Below, piece after piece: positions 42,397 to 50,411 of a DNA stretch of 64,000 bases. Numbering within the stretch: position 1 is the first letter of the stretch; each line of letters begins with the position of its first letter. Source of the DNA: an uncultured Lachnospiraceae bacterium (GTDB lineage: Bacteria > Bacillota > Clostridia > Lachnospirales > Lachnospiraceae); assembly GCA_910585625.1 (NCBI GenBank), contig CAJUFQ010000008.1:1-64000 (forward strand). The letters run 5' to 3'. The notes beneath the pieces were generated by a model. It did not search any database and was not told the origin of the DNA. It saw only the letters and a list, made by a program, of their open reading frames with translations. The translations under genes were made by a program, and so were the position numbers.

Positions 42397-43141
42397 CCAA
42401 CGTTACCTCCATATATTCGTCACAACTTTTTAAAGTGCGGCATATCATCGCAGCCAGGCAGGCAATTGCCAACCCCAGCAAAAGAATCCAGACAGGCAAA
42501 GCCACCCGCGCATAGATGCCCTCATTCCAAACAACAAACAGCCAGACCGCGCTCCATACCACGCAAAGGGCTATCGCAGACGCCTCATTGATACACCGCC
42601 TGCTGCACAGCGCGCCAAAGCAAATGCAGGCCGTCACGCTTAAGGGAAAGAGGAACTGGCTCACTAATTCTGCTATGGCGAGATTCAGCCCTCTTGTCGC
42701 AGCCTGGCAAAACACTGCGACCAGACAGATGTCCGCTATGCCGAACAACAACATACGCCCCGCATAAACCTGGCGGAGGGAATAGTAAGAGACCGCCTCT
42801 ATTTCCATGCTTTGACTAGATCTGTTTCTCCATAATTCGGGAATGACCAGGATTACAAACAATGAGGCCATCACACCCATACCTCTCTGCATATACCGTT
42901 CCTCCTGCCCGGCCGCCAAAGCTGCCCACAATGCCAGCAGCAGCAAGAACTGCAGAATCCACCACCGTTTTCGGATTGTTTTGAGCTGCGCCCACAAAAA
43001 TTCGTGGTACGTCAGCAGCCTTTCACGCTCTGCTGCAAAAAATACCTGTTTTGACCGATTGACAGCCTCCTGGATTTTTTCTTCCCTCGGCGCAATGCCG
43101 GCACATTCCTTATATATCAAAAGTTTCTCTTCCTGCCTCAT
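42380..43141 (-). CDS. Membrane protein of a sigma/ABC operon
   Basis: 253-residue protein I do not recognise. Residues 1-60 are soluble, charged and helical (REEKIQEAVNRSKQVFF); the rest has about six hydrophobic segments. It lies directly between an ECF-type sigma gene (32-nt overlap) and the ABC ATPase gene (17-nt overlap). The position and the cytoplasmic N-terminus would fit an anti-sigma factor or a permease partner, but no zinc-anti-sigma motif (HxxxCxxC) is present. GAGGAGG is 6 nt before the ATG at 43141; the GTG at 43147 lies directly after that site. Confidence 0.7.
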   Translation of the reverse strand: MRQEEKLLIYKECAGIAPREEKIQEAVNRSKQVFFAAERERLLTYHEFLWAQLKTIRKRWWILQFLLLLALWAALAAGQEERYMQRGMGVMASLFVILVIPELWRNRSSQSMEIEAVSYYSLRQVYAGRMLLFGIADICLVAVFCQAATRGLNLAIAELVSQFLFPLSVTACICFGALCSRRCINEASAIALCVVWSAVWLFVVWNEGIYARVALPVWILLLGLAIACLAAMICRTLKSCDEYMEVTLDGIEI

Positions 43142-43664
43142 AAACACCCTCCTCTCCCAGCTTCTGCCCCAGCTGTTTTTTCGCCTGCTGCAGACGATAC
43201 TTGACCAGTGACAGGCTTATCTGCAGCACGTCCGCAACTTCCCTCATTTTCAGACCCTGGAAATAATAAAGGATAACGATATCGCGCAACTCCGGCAGCA
43301 ACGATTTTACCGCCGCTTCCACATCCATCTGTTCCAATACGTTATCCAGAGGAGCAGATACCGCGCTTTTTTCTAGTTCCCCGGCCTCTGTGGGCATATC
43401 CTTTTTCTTCCTATAAAAATCCCGGCAGAGGTTGCCCGCAATGGTGTACAGATAGTTTCTTGTCTTACCCATGTAATGGTACTCAGACAGTTTTGCAAAA
43501 AAATGCAGAAACGTCTCCTGCGTCAAATCCTCTGCATATTCCCTGTCAGGACAATGGTAACCGCAGTACCTCAATATTTCTCCATAATATTTACGGACAA
43601 ACACATCAAAAGCTTCTTCCTCTCCCTGTTTCATCTTCTGTATAAGAAGAAAATCCGCATTCAC
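43110..43664 (-). CDS. ECF-type RNA polymerase sigma factor
   Basis: 184-residue group IV sigma factor. Region 2 spans about 20-85 (YGEILRYCGYHCPDREYAEDL split at DREYAEDLTQETFLHFF, then NYLYTIAGNLCRDFYRKKK), and region 4 about 115-170 (LLPELRDIVILYYFQGLKM; ISLSLVKYRLQQAKKQL). The GTG at 43664 is 5 nt after AGGAGG; upstream ATGs lack ribosome sites. It heads an overlapping four-gene operon with a membrane protein and an ABC exporter, so it may activate its own transporter in response to envelope stress. Confidence 0.88.
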   Translation of the reverse strand: MNADFLLIQKMKQGEEEAFDVFVRKYYGEILRYCGYHCPDREYAEDLTQETFLHFFAKLSEYHYMGKTRNYLYTIAGNLCRDFYRKKKDMPTEAGELEKSAVSAPLDNVLEQMDVEAAVKSLLPELRDIVILYYFQGLKMREVADVLQISLSLVKYRLQQAKKQLGQKLGEEGVYEAGRETFDI

Positions 43665-43725
43665 AAAGCCCTCCTTTCCCATCCTTAATGTTCCAAACGT
43701 TTTTCCCATCCTACCATATATAACG

Positions 43726-43754
43726 ACCCAGGCTGTGCAAAAGTCAGCCTGGGT
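43726..43754. other. Perfect hairpin upstream of the ECF sigma gene
   Basis: ACCCAGGCTG (43726-43735) and CAGCCTGGGT (43745-43754) form a perfect 10-bp stem with a 9-nt loop, 62 nt before the sigma GTG. No T-tract follows. It could be an operator or leader hairpin. Confidence 0.5.
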
Positions 43755-43848
43755 GGAAATTTTCTGAAATAATATTAGCCAAAACAAGCTGTTGTCTAAA
43801 GAACCGGCAAAAGAACCCGATACAATTTATATAAATCTAGTGTAATGC

Positions 43849-43990
43849 CTCGTTGATATCTGTTAAAACTCTGCTGAACAGGGTTTCATCGGCAAGGCGC
43901 CTGAACGAGGCGATGCGGCGGCATCGTTGAGTGAAGGTAACGCAGTCCGATGGCAACCTGGACAAGGAGGTTTGGCTGAATATCAGCGAG
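43849..43990 (+). ncRNA. Candidate multibranched structured RNA (leader of the small protein gene)
   Basis: A closing stem CTCGTTGATAT (43849-43859) pairs with ATATCAGCGAG (43980-43990), 11 bp. Inside are CTGTT/AACAG (43860-43881), CATCGG/CCGATG (43887-43892 with 43947-43952) enclosing CGCCT-GAACG-AGGCG and GATGC-GGCG-GCATC, and AACCT/AGGTT (43955-43972). The start codon of the next gene lies 32 nt downstream. No riboswitch class was recognised with confidence. Confidence 0.6.
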
Positions 43991-44021
43991 ACAGCACACT
44001 AGTCTGAGAGGAGGGAAACGA

Positions 44022-44258
44022 GTGACAGATATCACACAAGTACTGGATTCCATGGAGAATGCCTTGCGGCTGCAGATTCAGGCAGGCGCAGACCGTAGAG
44101 CTGCAAAGGCGGAACGTGAAGAGGATGAGTTCAAAGAGAAGCTTTCGCGCGCTGCCGCCAGCAAAATGGAACTGGAAGGCATTGCAGCAAAAGTAAAAGG
44201 CTCGGAAGAGTCCGTGCGTAGGGACCAGATGATGGCGCTGATGATGGGTGGGTTCTAA
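44022..44258 (+). CDS. Small hypothetical helical protein
   Basis: 78-residue, highly charged protein that I do not recognise. Almost the whole sequence is predicted helix (MENALRLQIQAGADRRAAKA; EREEDEFKEKLSRAAASKME), ending in a hydrophobic tail DQMMALMMGGF. There is no signal peptide. The start is GTG with AGGAGG 7 nt upstream. It follows the candidate structured RNA and is a single-gene unit closed by a terminator. Confidence 0.8.
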   Translation: MTDITQVLDSMENALRLQIQAGADRRAAKAEREEDEFKEKLSRAAASKMELEGIAAKVKGSEESVRRDQMMALMMGGF

Positions 44259-44271
44259 AGCAAAATGCGGC

Positions 44272-44300
44272 AAGGCCTCCGTCACCGGAGGCCTTAATTT
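44272..44300 (+). terminator. Terminator after the small helical protein
   Basis: Stem AAGGCCTCCG (44272-44281) with CGGAGGCCTT (44286-44295), followed by AATTT. It may also serve the convergent ferritin-like gene. Confidence 0.8.
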
Positions 44301-44315
44301 CATACGATTATATCA

Positions 44316-44864
44316 CTATATGGACTGCATCAGTGCATGAAGAAGCATGATGTGGTACTCTTCGTCTTTTATAATCCGCGCCAGGACAGCATTCACGCAG
44401 TCGTCTTTCATCATCCTCATATGAGCTTCATACTGGGCGATTGCCCCTTTCTCCGCTTCTATGTCAGATAGCAGCATACCTTTGAGGTTTTCCGGTATTT
44501 TCAGATATTCCGGCGTCCACATTTTTGCCCCGCCATTGCGGTATTTTGCAACAAAACTAATGTTTCCGCCCAGCAGCACAATCAGTTCCCCTAATTTCTG
44601 CAGATGCATCATCTCCGCCATGGCAATTCCCAGCAGGGTTTTTGCGACGGGGCATCTTTCACCGGACAGGCGGTTCTCATTATTGATATACTGGGTGATT
44701 GCAGACATCTCCGAGACGGCGCCGCAGTAATCGATACTAAGCAGGTTGGCATAGGAAGGATTCTTTTCCCTCACCTGAATCTGAGGATACGGCAAATCCG
44801 CCATAATTGGCCGAATGCCCATAAAATTACAATCGTTCACCAGCGTATTCCCTTTACTTTCCAT
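44316..44864 (-). CDS. Ferritin-like diiron/dimanganese protein
   Basis: 182-residue four-helix-bundle protein. Candidate metal ligands lie in SEMSAITQYINNE, AEMMHLQKLGELI (ExxH), EAEKGAIAQYEAH and DEEYHIMLLHALM (ExxH). The N-terminus (LPYPQIQV) and layout resemble the manganese catalase/CotJC and bacterioferritin relatives. It could store metal or destroy peroxide; the sequence alone does not decide. The ATG at 44864 has GGAG 8 nt upstream; TTG at 44870 is too close to it. Confidence 0.75.
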   Translation of the reverse strand: MESKGNTLVNDCNFMGIRPIMADLPYPQIQVREKNPSYANLLSIDYCGAVSEMSAITQYINNENRLSGERCPVAKTLLGIAMAEMMHLQKLGELIVLLGGNISFVAKYRNGGAKMWTPEYLKIPENLKGMLLSDIEAEKGAIAQYEAHMRMMKDDCVNAVLARIIKDEEYHIMLLHALMQSI

Positions 44865-44867
44865 ACT

Positions 44868-44911
44868 CAAAACTCCAATCTGTTTATCTATAACTATTAT
44901 ATTGGAGTTTT
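44868..44911 (-). promoter_or_regulatory. Inverted repeat around the ferritin-like gene promoter and Shine-Dalgarno
   Basis: AAAACTCCAAT and ATTGGAGTTTT (11-bp arms, about 44869-44879 and 44901-44911) flank a minus-strand TATAAT-like -10 (within 44893-44902). The gene-proximal arm includes the Shine-Dalgarno GGAG. Confidence 0.5.
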
Positions 44912-44927
44912 CAGATACTGTGCCTCT

Positions 44928-45779
44928 TTATGGCTCTGCAATGAACAATACACCCAATGTCCCAGGCCCGCAATGGCTGGAGACAACGCCTCCGGCCCGA
45001 GTCTCTGAGATTTCCGCAAACACGCCCAAGCTTCTGAGATATTCCTCAACTTCCCTGACAATCCGGGCGTCGCCCACAGAATGCGTGATGAACACGCGTG
45101 CCGGACGTGCTGTCTTCAATTCTGCTTCCATGTCCTGCACATAAAGTTTCACTACTTTTGCCAAATTACCACGGTATTTCTTCGCCACTTCCATCTTACC
45201 ATCGACCACCACAATCTTAGGATGCAGCTTTAACATTCCTCCGGCTAACGCGGCCACGCCGCTGCATCTGCCTCCGCGGTGAAGGTACGTCAGCGTGTCT
45301 ACTACAAAGCTGCTGCGCACCAGCGGGCGCAGTTCCTCCAACTTCTGTATGATTTCCTGCGCTCCCAGGCCTTCTTTCGCCATACAAGCGGCTTCTACGA
45401 CAAGCAGCCCGATACCAGTTGACAGATTCTTTGAATCAAAGGCAAAGGCGCGGTCAGACGCCTCCAGATCCTCGATAGCAAGGCGCATGATATTCAGGGA
45501 GGAGGACATCGTCTCTGAGATAGAGAAACACAACACCTCATTGCCGCCCTCTAGCAGCCTGCCAATCATTTCTGTCGCGTCTTCTATGGACGGAGCCGCC
45601 GTTTTCGGTGTAGTTTTGTTTTCATCGGACCATCTGAAGATTTCGTCCGGCCTGATATCCACGCCATCCTTATAATCCTCAGCCCCCATCAGTACATGCA
45701 ATGGAAGGATTTGAATATCATATTGCTCTGTTAACTCCTGTGACAAATCACAGGTACTATCTGACAAAATTTTTACCAT
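44928..45779 (-). CDS. DegV family fatty-acid-binding protein
   Basis: 283-residue DegV protein. It starts VKILSDSTCDLSQEL, as the family does, and has the conserved Ser-rich ligand loop FSISETMSSSLNIM (about 88-101) and a C-terminal HSVGDARIV, GPGTLGVLF. DegV/FakB proteins bind a fatty acid and present it to a kinase. No fakA is adjacent, so coupling to exogenous fatty-acid use is inferred. It has its own promoter. Confidence 0.92.
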   Translation of the reverse strand: MVKILSDSTCDLSQELTEQYDIQILPLHVLMGAEDYKDGVDIRPDEIFRWSDENKTTPKTAAPSIEDATEMIGRLLEGGNEVLCFSISETMSSSLNIMRLAIEDLEASDRAFAFDSKNLSTGIGLLVVEAACMAKEGLGAQEIIQKLEELRPLVRSSFVVDTLTYLHRGGRCSGVAALAGGMLKLHPKIVVVDGKMEVAKKYRGNLAKVVKLYVQDMEAELKTARPARVFITHSVGDARIVREVEEYLRSLGVFAEISETRAGGVVSSHCGPGTLGVLFIAEP

Positions 45780-45832
45780 ATTGTATTCTCTTTCCTTAAT
45801 ATAAGATTCACTATTTTAAATAGCTAATACTA

Positions 45833-45861
45833 ACTATACCTGTTCTTCCTGTTTTTTTCAA
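45833..45861 (-). promoter_or_regulatory. Promoter of degV
   Basis: TTGAAA (45856-45861), 17 bp, TATAGT (45833-45838). Confidence 0.7.
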
Positions 45862-45903
45862 GGACAACGCAGATAAGTAAGGTATTTATAATTCCATAAG
45901 ACT

Positions 45904-45942
45904 AAAAAGAACCCCCAGACAGCCACTTTCTGCCTGGGAGCC
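45904..45942 (-). terminator. Terminator of the sigma/RsgI-like operon
   Basis: On the minus strand CCCAGGCAG pairs with CTGTCTGGG, followed by TTCTTTTTAG. Confidence 0.82.
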
Positions 45943-45975
45943 CTGTTTAAAAGGGAGGTCTGCCCTGCCTGTGCA

Positions 45976-47412
45976 TCAGGTAGGTGCATCCAATATAAAT
46001 TTATTTTCCTGACGTTTCGGTGAGCCGCATCCCTCCTGCTGCACCGAACCGCCCGGCTGTTCTGTTTGTAGCTGGCCGGAAGGCACTTCTTGCGGCTGAC
46101 CATTCACAGTCCCATCCGTCTGTGACGGGACATTATCTATCTCTGATTGGCTGCCACCCGGCTGTGACGGTGAATTCTCCGTTCCCGTCGCACCTCCTTC
46201 CGGCTGTGACGGCGGGCTCTCTGTTCCTGGTTTGCCGCTATCTTCCGGCTTTCCTAAAACGCTTCCTGTCCCAGATTGGCCGCCGCTTTCCGGCTGTTGT
46301 GGAACATCGCCTGGAGTTATCGGCCCTTCTTCCCCAGTCTGCACCGCTCCATTCCCAGTTCCTGCCGGAATGGCATCTTCTTTCTTTGCTGAATCTTCCA
46401 AATTTTCCGTACCACTGGAATTTTCAAGCTTTTGGTCATCTGTATTCCCTTCTACATCCTGACAATCTTCTTTCAGACCCTGCTTTTCATCCTCAGATTC
46501 CTTCTTCGTCTGATCCTTCCCCAGCTCTTTTGTTTTCGGCTCATCTTTGCCTGGCTGTTTTTCCGGATTCGTTTTCTTTGATGAATCTGTTTCCGGCTCC
46601 TGCCCCGATCCCTCCGGCAATGATGGCTCCTGCGGCTTCACTCCGCCGTCCTGTGCGGCAGCCCGCTCTTTCTCAGATGCCTCTGACAGTTTCAATTCCA
46701 GGGAAGTATAATCCTGACAATACTGTATCAATTCATTGACTGACATCTGCTGCACCTGCTCTTCGGCCAGCCCGCAGCTCTTTGTCAGTTCTGCCTCCAG
46801 CAGCTTACGCCCCTGGCTCTCGGTTCTGCTTTGGACCTCCTGAAAAGCTGTCGTCACGCCAGATACCTTCAACTCTGTCAGTTTCCGGTCAATCCCTTCT
46901 CCTAACGTGCGTTCCAGATTTTCACAGATATATTTGTCCTTTGCAGCAAGCGTCACCAATATCCCTCCGTTCTCACGGAGATAAGATTTTTCTACTACAT
47001 CCTGAATCAGCACATCTAACAGTTCCTGCACCGTTCCTTTTTTCCATCTCAACTCTTTTACAACATCTTTTCCATCCTGATTCAATCCTTTTAACCGTTT
47101 TACCTGATGTGCCTCATCCACTTCAATCTGTATGCTGGGGTTGATATCGAGAACCATATACACGCACTTCTCGTCCTCCCTCAGCAAGCCCAAGACGCAC
47201 AAACAGATGATTGCCAGACTCGCACACAGAGACAGCGCATATCTTGGAAACCTTCCTATATTAAATTTTCCGTTCCGTGAAGGCGTCTCATTGACCGTCT
47301 CAGACCATGCAACCTCCTGTTTCCTGCTCTCTTCCAACACTGCTTCAAACAAATCTGGTGACAGTTCCGAAAACCCTTCCTCTATTCTCTTTTTTAATTC
47401 CTTCTTTTTCAT
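45976..47412 (-). CDS. RsgI-like transmembrane anti-sigma factor
   Basis: 478-residue single-pass membrane protein. The N-terminal cytoplasmic part (about 1-55) precedes one helix (about 58-78, SLCASLAIICLCVLGLL). Just outside is VYMVLDINPSIQIEVDEA (about 84-101) and LKGLNQDGKDVV, the juxtamembrane domain of RsgI-type anti-sigma factors, in which the Asn-Pro bond is a self-cleavage site. A charged helical region follows (about 110-235), then a Pro/Gly/Ser/Glu-rich tail of about 220 residues with PSQPEGG-type repeats and no carbohydrate-binding domain. It overlaps the sigma gene by the 4-nt ATGA, so they form a pair. Confidence 0.85.
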   Translation of the reverse strand: MKKKELKKRIEEGFSELSPDLFEAVLEESRKQEVAWSETVNETPSRNGKFNIGRFPRYALSLCASLAIICLCVLGLLREDEKCVYMVLDINPSIQIEVDEAHQVKRLKGLNQDGKDVVKELRWKKGTVQELLDVLIQDVVEKSYLRENGGILVTLAAKDKYICENLERTLGEGIDRKLTELKVSGVTTAFQEVQSRTESQGRKLLEAELTKSCGLAEEQVQQMSVNELIQYCQDYTSLELKLSEASEKERAAAQDGGVKPQEPSLPEGSGQEPETDSSKKTNPEKQPGKDEPKTKELGKDQTKKESEDEKQGLKEDCQDVEGNTDDQKLENSSGTENLEDSAKKEDAIPAGTGNGAVQTGEEGPITPGDVPQQPESGGQSGTGSVLGKPEDSGKPGTESPPSQPEGGATGTENSPSQPGGSQSEIDNVPSQTDGTVNGQPQEVPSGQLQTEQPGGSVQQEGCGSPKRQENKFILDAPT

Positions 47413-47957
47413 AGCTTCTCACCAAATTCTTTCTGCAATTTACGAATCCCTCTGTGATAGCGCGCCATCACTGTCCCCAGAGGCATTTCCAGCAGCTTTG
47501 CGATTTCCCTGTGTTTGAGGCCGCCTATATCGTGCATGATAATCAGATTCCTATCCTCAGCGGAGAGATGCCCAAACATCCTCTCCAAAACAATCCGGTT
47601 CTCAACATCCGACATATCCTCAAACCCCAGGCTATTCTCCATATCCTCAAAATTGACCTCTGTAACCTGAACTTTGCGCCGTTTCATCAGAAAAAGATTC
47701 TTGGCTATCTTCATCATCCACGCCATCGGATTTCCCTGCTCCCGATACAGATGGCAATTCTTATAGACCTGGACGTATGTATCCTGCAGCAAGTCCTGTG
47801 CATCCTCCCTGTTCATGGTATAAGAGAGGAGGAATGCATAGAGCGGCTTATATGTAACGTCATACAGTTCCTGAAATGCAGCTTGCTCTCCCTGCATTAT
47901 GCGCTCAAATAATTGTGGATCAATATGGACTTTTCTTTTTGGAGCCTCTTCCTGCAT
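47409..47957 (-). CDS. ECF-type RNA polymerase sigma factor
   Basis: 182-residue ECF-type sigma factor. Region 2: YKPLYAFLLSYTMNREDA, DLLQDTYVQVY and MAWMMKIAKNLFLMKRR (about 30-95). Region 4: MFGHLSAEDRNLIIMHDIGG and HREIAKLLEMPLGTVMARYH (about 125-172). GAGG is 7 nt before the ATG. Its partner is the overlapping RsgI-like gene. Classical RsgI partners are SigI, which has a different C-terminal domain; here the partner is ECF-like. Confidence 0.9.
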   Translation of the reverse strand: MQEEAPKRKVHIDPQLFERIMQGEQAAFQELYDVTYKPLYAFLLSYTMNREDAQDLLQDTYVQVYKNCHLYREQGNPMAWMMKIAKNLFLMKRRKVQVTEVNFEDMENSLGFEDMSDVENRIVLERMFGHLSAEDRNLIIMHDIGGLKHREIAKLLEMPLGTVMARYHRGIRKLQKEFGEKL

Positions 47958-48126
47958 CGGGATACCTCTTTCAGCCCTCGTCTCTCACATGAGAATGAGC
48001 GCAAATTCTGCCGTAACAAACACTTTATCCAATTCCCATAAAAAGCACCTCCTTGAACTATCTGATACTTAGACAATGCAAGCAAAACGCTTTTTATTGC
48101 GCTGGATTTAAAAATTTTATAATTTT

Positions 48127-48155
48127 ATTATACTGTCTGGACATGGCCATGTCAA
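48127..48155 (-). promoter_or_regulatory. Perfect consensus promoter of the sigma/RsgI-like operon with palindromic spacer
   Basis: TTGACA (48150-48155), 17 bp, TATAAT (48127-48132), both perfect. The spacer holds the perfect palindrome GACATGGCCATGTC (48140-48153). The leader to the ATG is about 165 nt. Confidence 0.8.
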
Positions 48156-48170
48156 TTTTTATCAGGTTTG

Positions 48171-48217
48171 AGTTTCCCCATTTTCCTCATTATTTAGTTT
48201 CAGAGTGCCAAAAGGGG
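48171..48217 (-). repeat. Fragment of the cloverleaf repeat terminus
   Basis: AGTTTCCCCATT and then CATTATTTAGTTTC, AGTGCCAAAAGG match the right end of copy B read on the opposite strand. It lies 25 bp from copy C. Confidence 0.65.
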
Positions 48218-48242
48218 GGCTGTCGCACGAATATATTTCCTC

Positions 48243-48368
48243 GTTCAAAAGGTCTTGCCGCTTATGCGGCAAAGACAGAATGCACGAAAATCACTCTGGG
48301 AAGCTAGCTTCCCAAATTGATTTTTGTGCATGTTGTTTGCATTGCTTTGCAATGTAAACCTTTTGAAC
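48243..48368 (+). repeat. Cloverleaf-forming intergenic repeat, copy C
   Basis: 126 bp. P1 GTTCAAAAGGT/ACCTTTTGAAC is perfect. P2 is TTGCCGC-TTAT-GCGGCAA (48255-48272). P3 is ATGCACGAAAATCA with TGATTTTTGTGCAT, capped by the palindrome TGGGAAGCTAGCTTCCCA (48297-48314). P4 is GTTTGCATTGC-TTT-GCAATGTAAAC (48335-48359). Stems differ from copies A and B but pair equally well. Confidence 0.82.
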
Positions 48369-48420
48369 AAATCTATATCTTATAATTTAGATTCAAATTA
48401 TGAACCTAGGTTTCTTCGTT

Positions 48421-50292
48421 TTAAGAACAGGCATTATCCGATAAAATCAACTGCAAATCCTCAATCTGCTCTCGGATATTCCTGCCGATATCCGTATCGC
48501 GAACCCGGATCCTCTTTTCCTCCGTCTCAAAAATATCCGTGCTGGACTCAATATCCTTATTCTCCTCCAGCGCTTTCCTGATACTTTCAAACGGCTCATG
48601 CGCTTTCAGCCTCATGCCATGGGAATTATAAATCAAGGTATAGCCCGCAATCCCCGTCTCCTTATGGTAAGCCTTACAGAAACCTCCGTCGATGATAATC
48701 AGTTTGCCATTTGCCCGCACGGGAACCTCCCCCTTGCTGACTTTCACCGGCGTATGTCCATTGATGATGTGCGACATCGGGGAAAACAGCCCGAACTCAC
48801 GCAAAATCATATTACAGATATATTCTTTCTGATAATAGTCATAGTAAGGGTTCCTCTTTTCTACGGTAATTTCTTTATCATCAAGATACGCCCGCTCAAA
48901 AGTCTTTATTTTCCTGCCGGAAAGCGGTGAATTCTGTCCTGCCCACAGATACCAGATAAAATCCTGTTCCGGCGTGGGCGCGCCAGACAGGCAGATTCTG
49001 CGTACCTCCTCATCTGCGTAATCCAGGTATTCCTTCCCCTTATACACCTTGTCTTGCAGCCGGATTCCCTCAAAATTCCCCTCCTCATCAAGAGGGATGC
49101 AGCCATGGTACAGAAGGTTGCCATTAAACCGGCAGTACATGCCGCCCCTGTCGCACAAGAACTGCACATGCTGATGCAGCCTGCCGCTGTTTTGGAACGA
49201 ATGGCGCAAGTCTGACAGCACTTCCTCTTCCTCCTCCGTCAGCTTATACGGATTCTCCCTGTCCACAGTCGGGAAATCCCTGCGGTTCAGCGGGTACTCC
49301 CTGCCCTCAATCGTAACCGTTCCCTTGTCATAGTCTATTTTTTCCAGCATCCTGCGGTCATCCATCTGGTATTCCGGATGCCTTGCAATAATCTGCCCCT
49401 CCAGCTTAAACAGGATAACGGATATCGCCTGCTGCGCGGCGTCCATCACGTCTGCGTCCTGGTACTGCTTTCCTGCAAAAACCACCAGAGTCCGCAGGCT
49501 GATGCCGTAGCCGCTCTCTAAAACTTGGATATTCTGGTAACGGATATTGTTCCTGACCACCGTCGCCACACATGCGGGCACGCCTGCTGCCGCTCCCATC
49601 CACAGCACGTCATGGTTGCCCCACTGGATATCCAGGGAGTGGTACTGCATGAGCAAATCGAGGATTTTATCTGGGTGCGCTCCCCGGTCAAATATGTCCC
49701 CCACAATATGCAGATGGTCGACGGCAAGGCGTTTGATAAGCTCTGCAAGGGCAACAATGAATTCCTCCGCTGCCTGGATATGGATGATGGTATCTATAAT
49801 CTGCCTATGGTATTCAATCTGGTTGTTGTCCTCATCCACCTGCATATGCAGCAATTCGTCAATGATATAGGCAAATTCCTCCGGCATGGCTTTACGGACT
49901 TTTGAACGGGTATACTTGGAAGAAACGCTCTTTGCCACCGTAATTAGATGCCGCAGCGTCACCTTATACCAGTCTTCCACAAGGACTCCCTGCTCTTTGA
50001 GGGCGTTCAGCTTCTCTGCTGGGTAATAAATCAGGGTACAGAGTTCATTCTTCTCCTGCCGGCTCATCTGCTCTTCAAAAATCCGTCCGACTTTCTCCTT
50101 AATAACCCCTGAACAGTTGTTGATAATATGGCAGAACGCCTCATATTCTCCATGGAGGTCGCTCATGAAATGCTCCGTGCCCTTTGGCAGGTTCAATATG
50201 GCGTTCAGATTGATGATTTCCCGGCACGCCGCCTGCCTGGTGGGATATTCCTTAGCCAGAAGCTGTAAATATTTCTCTTTTTCTCTCTCCAT
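48421..50292 (-). CDS. fbp: Class III fructose-1,6-bisphosphatase
   Basis: 623-residue Fbp of the Bacillota-specific class III, a gluconeogenic Mn-dependent phosphatase with a calcineurin-like fold. Metal ligands appear in MSDLHGEYEAF (about 43-53), HIVGDIFDRG, IQWGNHDVLWMG and, late, INGHTPVKV. The length (about 620-670) is typical. The ATG at 50292 lies 5 nt after GGAGGA; ATGs at 50322 and 50304 lack sites. A promoter is at 50341-50370. Confidence 0.95.
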   Translation of the reverse strand: MEREKEKYLQLLAKEYPTRQAACREIINLNAILNLPKGTEHFMSDLHGEYEAFCHIINNCSGVIKEKVGRIFEEQMSRQEKNELCTLIYYPAEKLNALKEQGVLVEDWYKVTLRHLITVAKSVSSKYTRSKVRKAMPEEFAYIIDELLHMQVDEDNNQIEYHRQIIDTIIHIQAAEEFIVALAELIKRLAVDHLHIVGDIFDRGAHPDKILDLLMQYHSLDIQWGNHDVLWMGAAAGVPACVATVVRNNIRYQNIQVLESGYGISLRTLVVFAGKQYQDADVMDAAQQAISVILFKLEGQIIARHPEYQMDDRRMLEKIDYDKGTVTIEGREYPLNRRDFPTVDRENPYKLTEEEEEVLSDLRHSFQNSGRLHQHVQFLCDRGGMYCRFNGNLLYHGCIPLDEEGNFEGIRLQDKVYKGKEYLDYADEEVRRICLSGAPTPEQDFIWYLWAGQNSPLSGRKIKTFERAYLDDKEITVEKRNPYYDYYQKEYICNMILREFGLFSPMSHIINGHTPVKVSKGEVPVRANGKLIIIDGGFCKAYHKETGIAGYTLIYNSHGMRLKAHEPFESIRKALEENKDIESSTDIFETEEKRIRVRDTDIGRNIREQIEDLQLILSDNACS

Positions 50293-50340
50293 GTTCTCCT
50301 CCATTCTGCCAGCTACAAACATTGTTCCGTATTTTCCTCA

Positions 50341-50370
50341 ATTTTATCAAGAAACGTTTTCCACTGTCAA
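50341..50370 (-). promoter_or_regulatory. Promoter of fbp
   Basis: TTGACA (50365-50370), 18 bp, TAAAAT (50341-50346). Confidence 0.75.
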
Positions 50371-50411
50371 GGATGTCCGCCTTTTCTTTTCAGCAGGAGT
50401 CCATAACGTGC

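Noticed and set aside
43849..43990. Cyclic-di-GMP riboswitch, RNase P RNA or tmRNA
   Set aside because: None of their conserved cores (GEMM tetraloop-receptor, RNase P CR blocks, tRNA-like end) could be found.
50347..50364. Catabolite-response (cre) site in the fbp promoter
   Set aside because: GGAAAACGTTTC is only partly similar; several fixed cre positions do not match.
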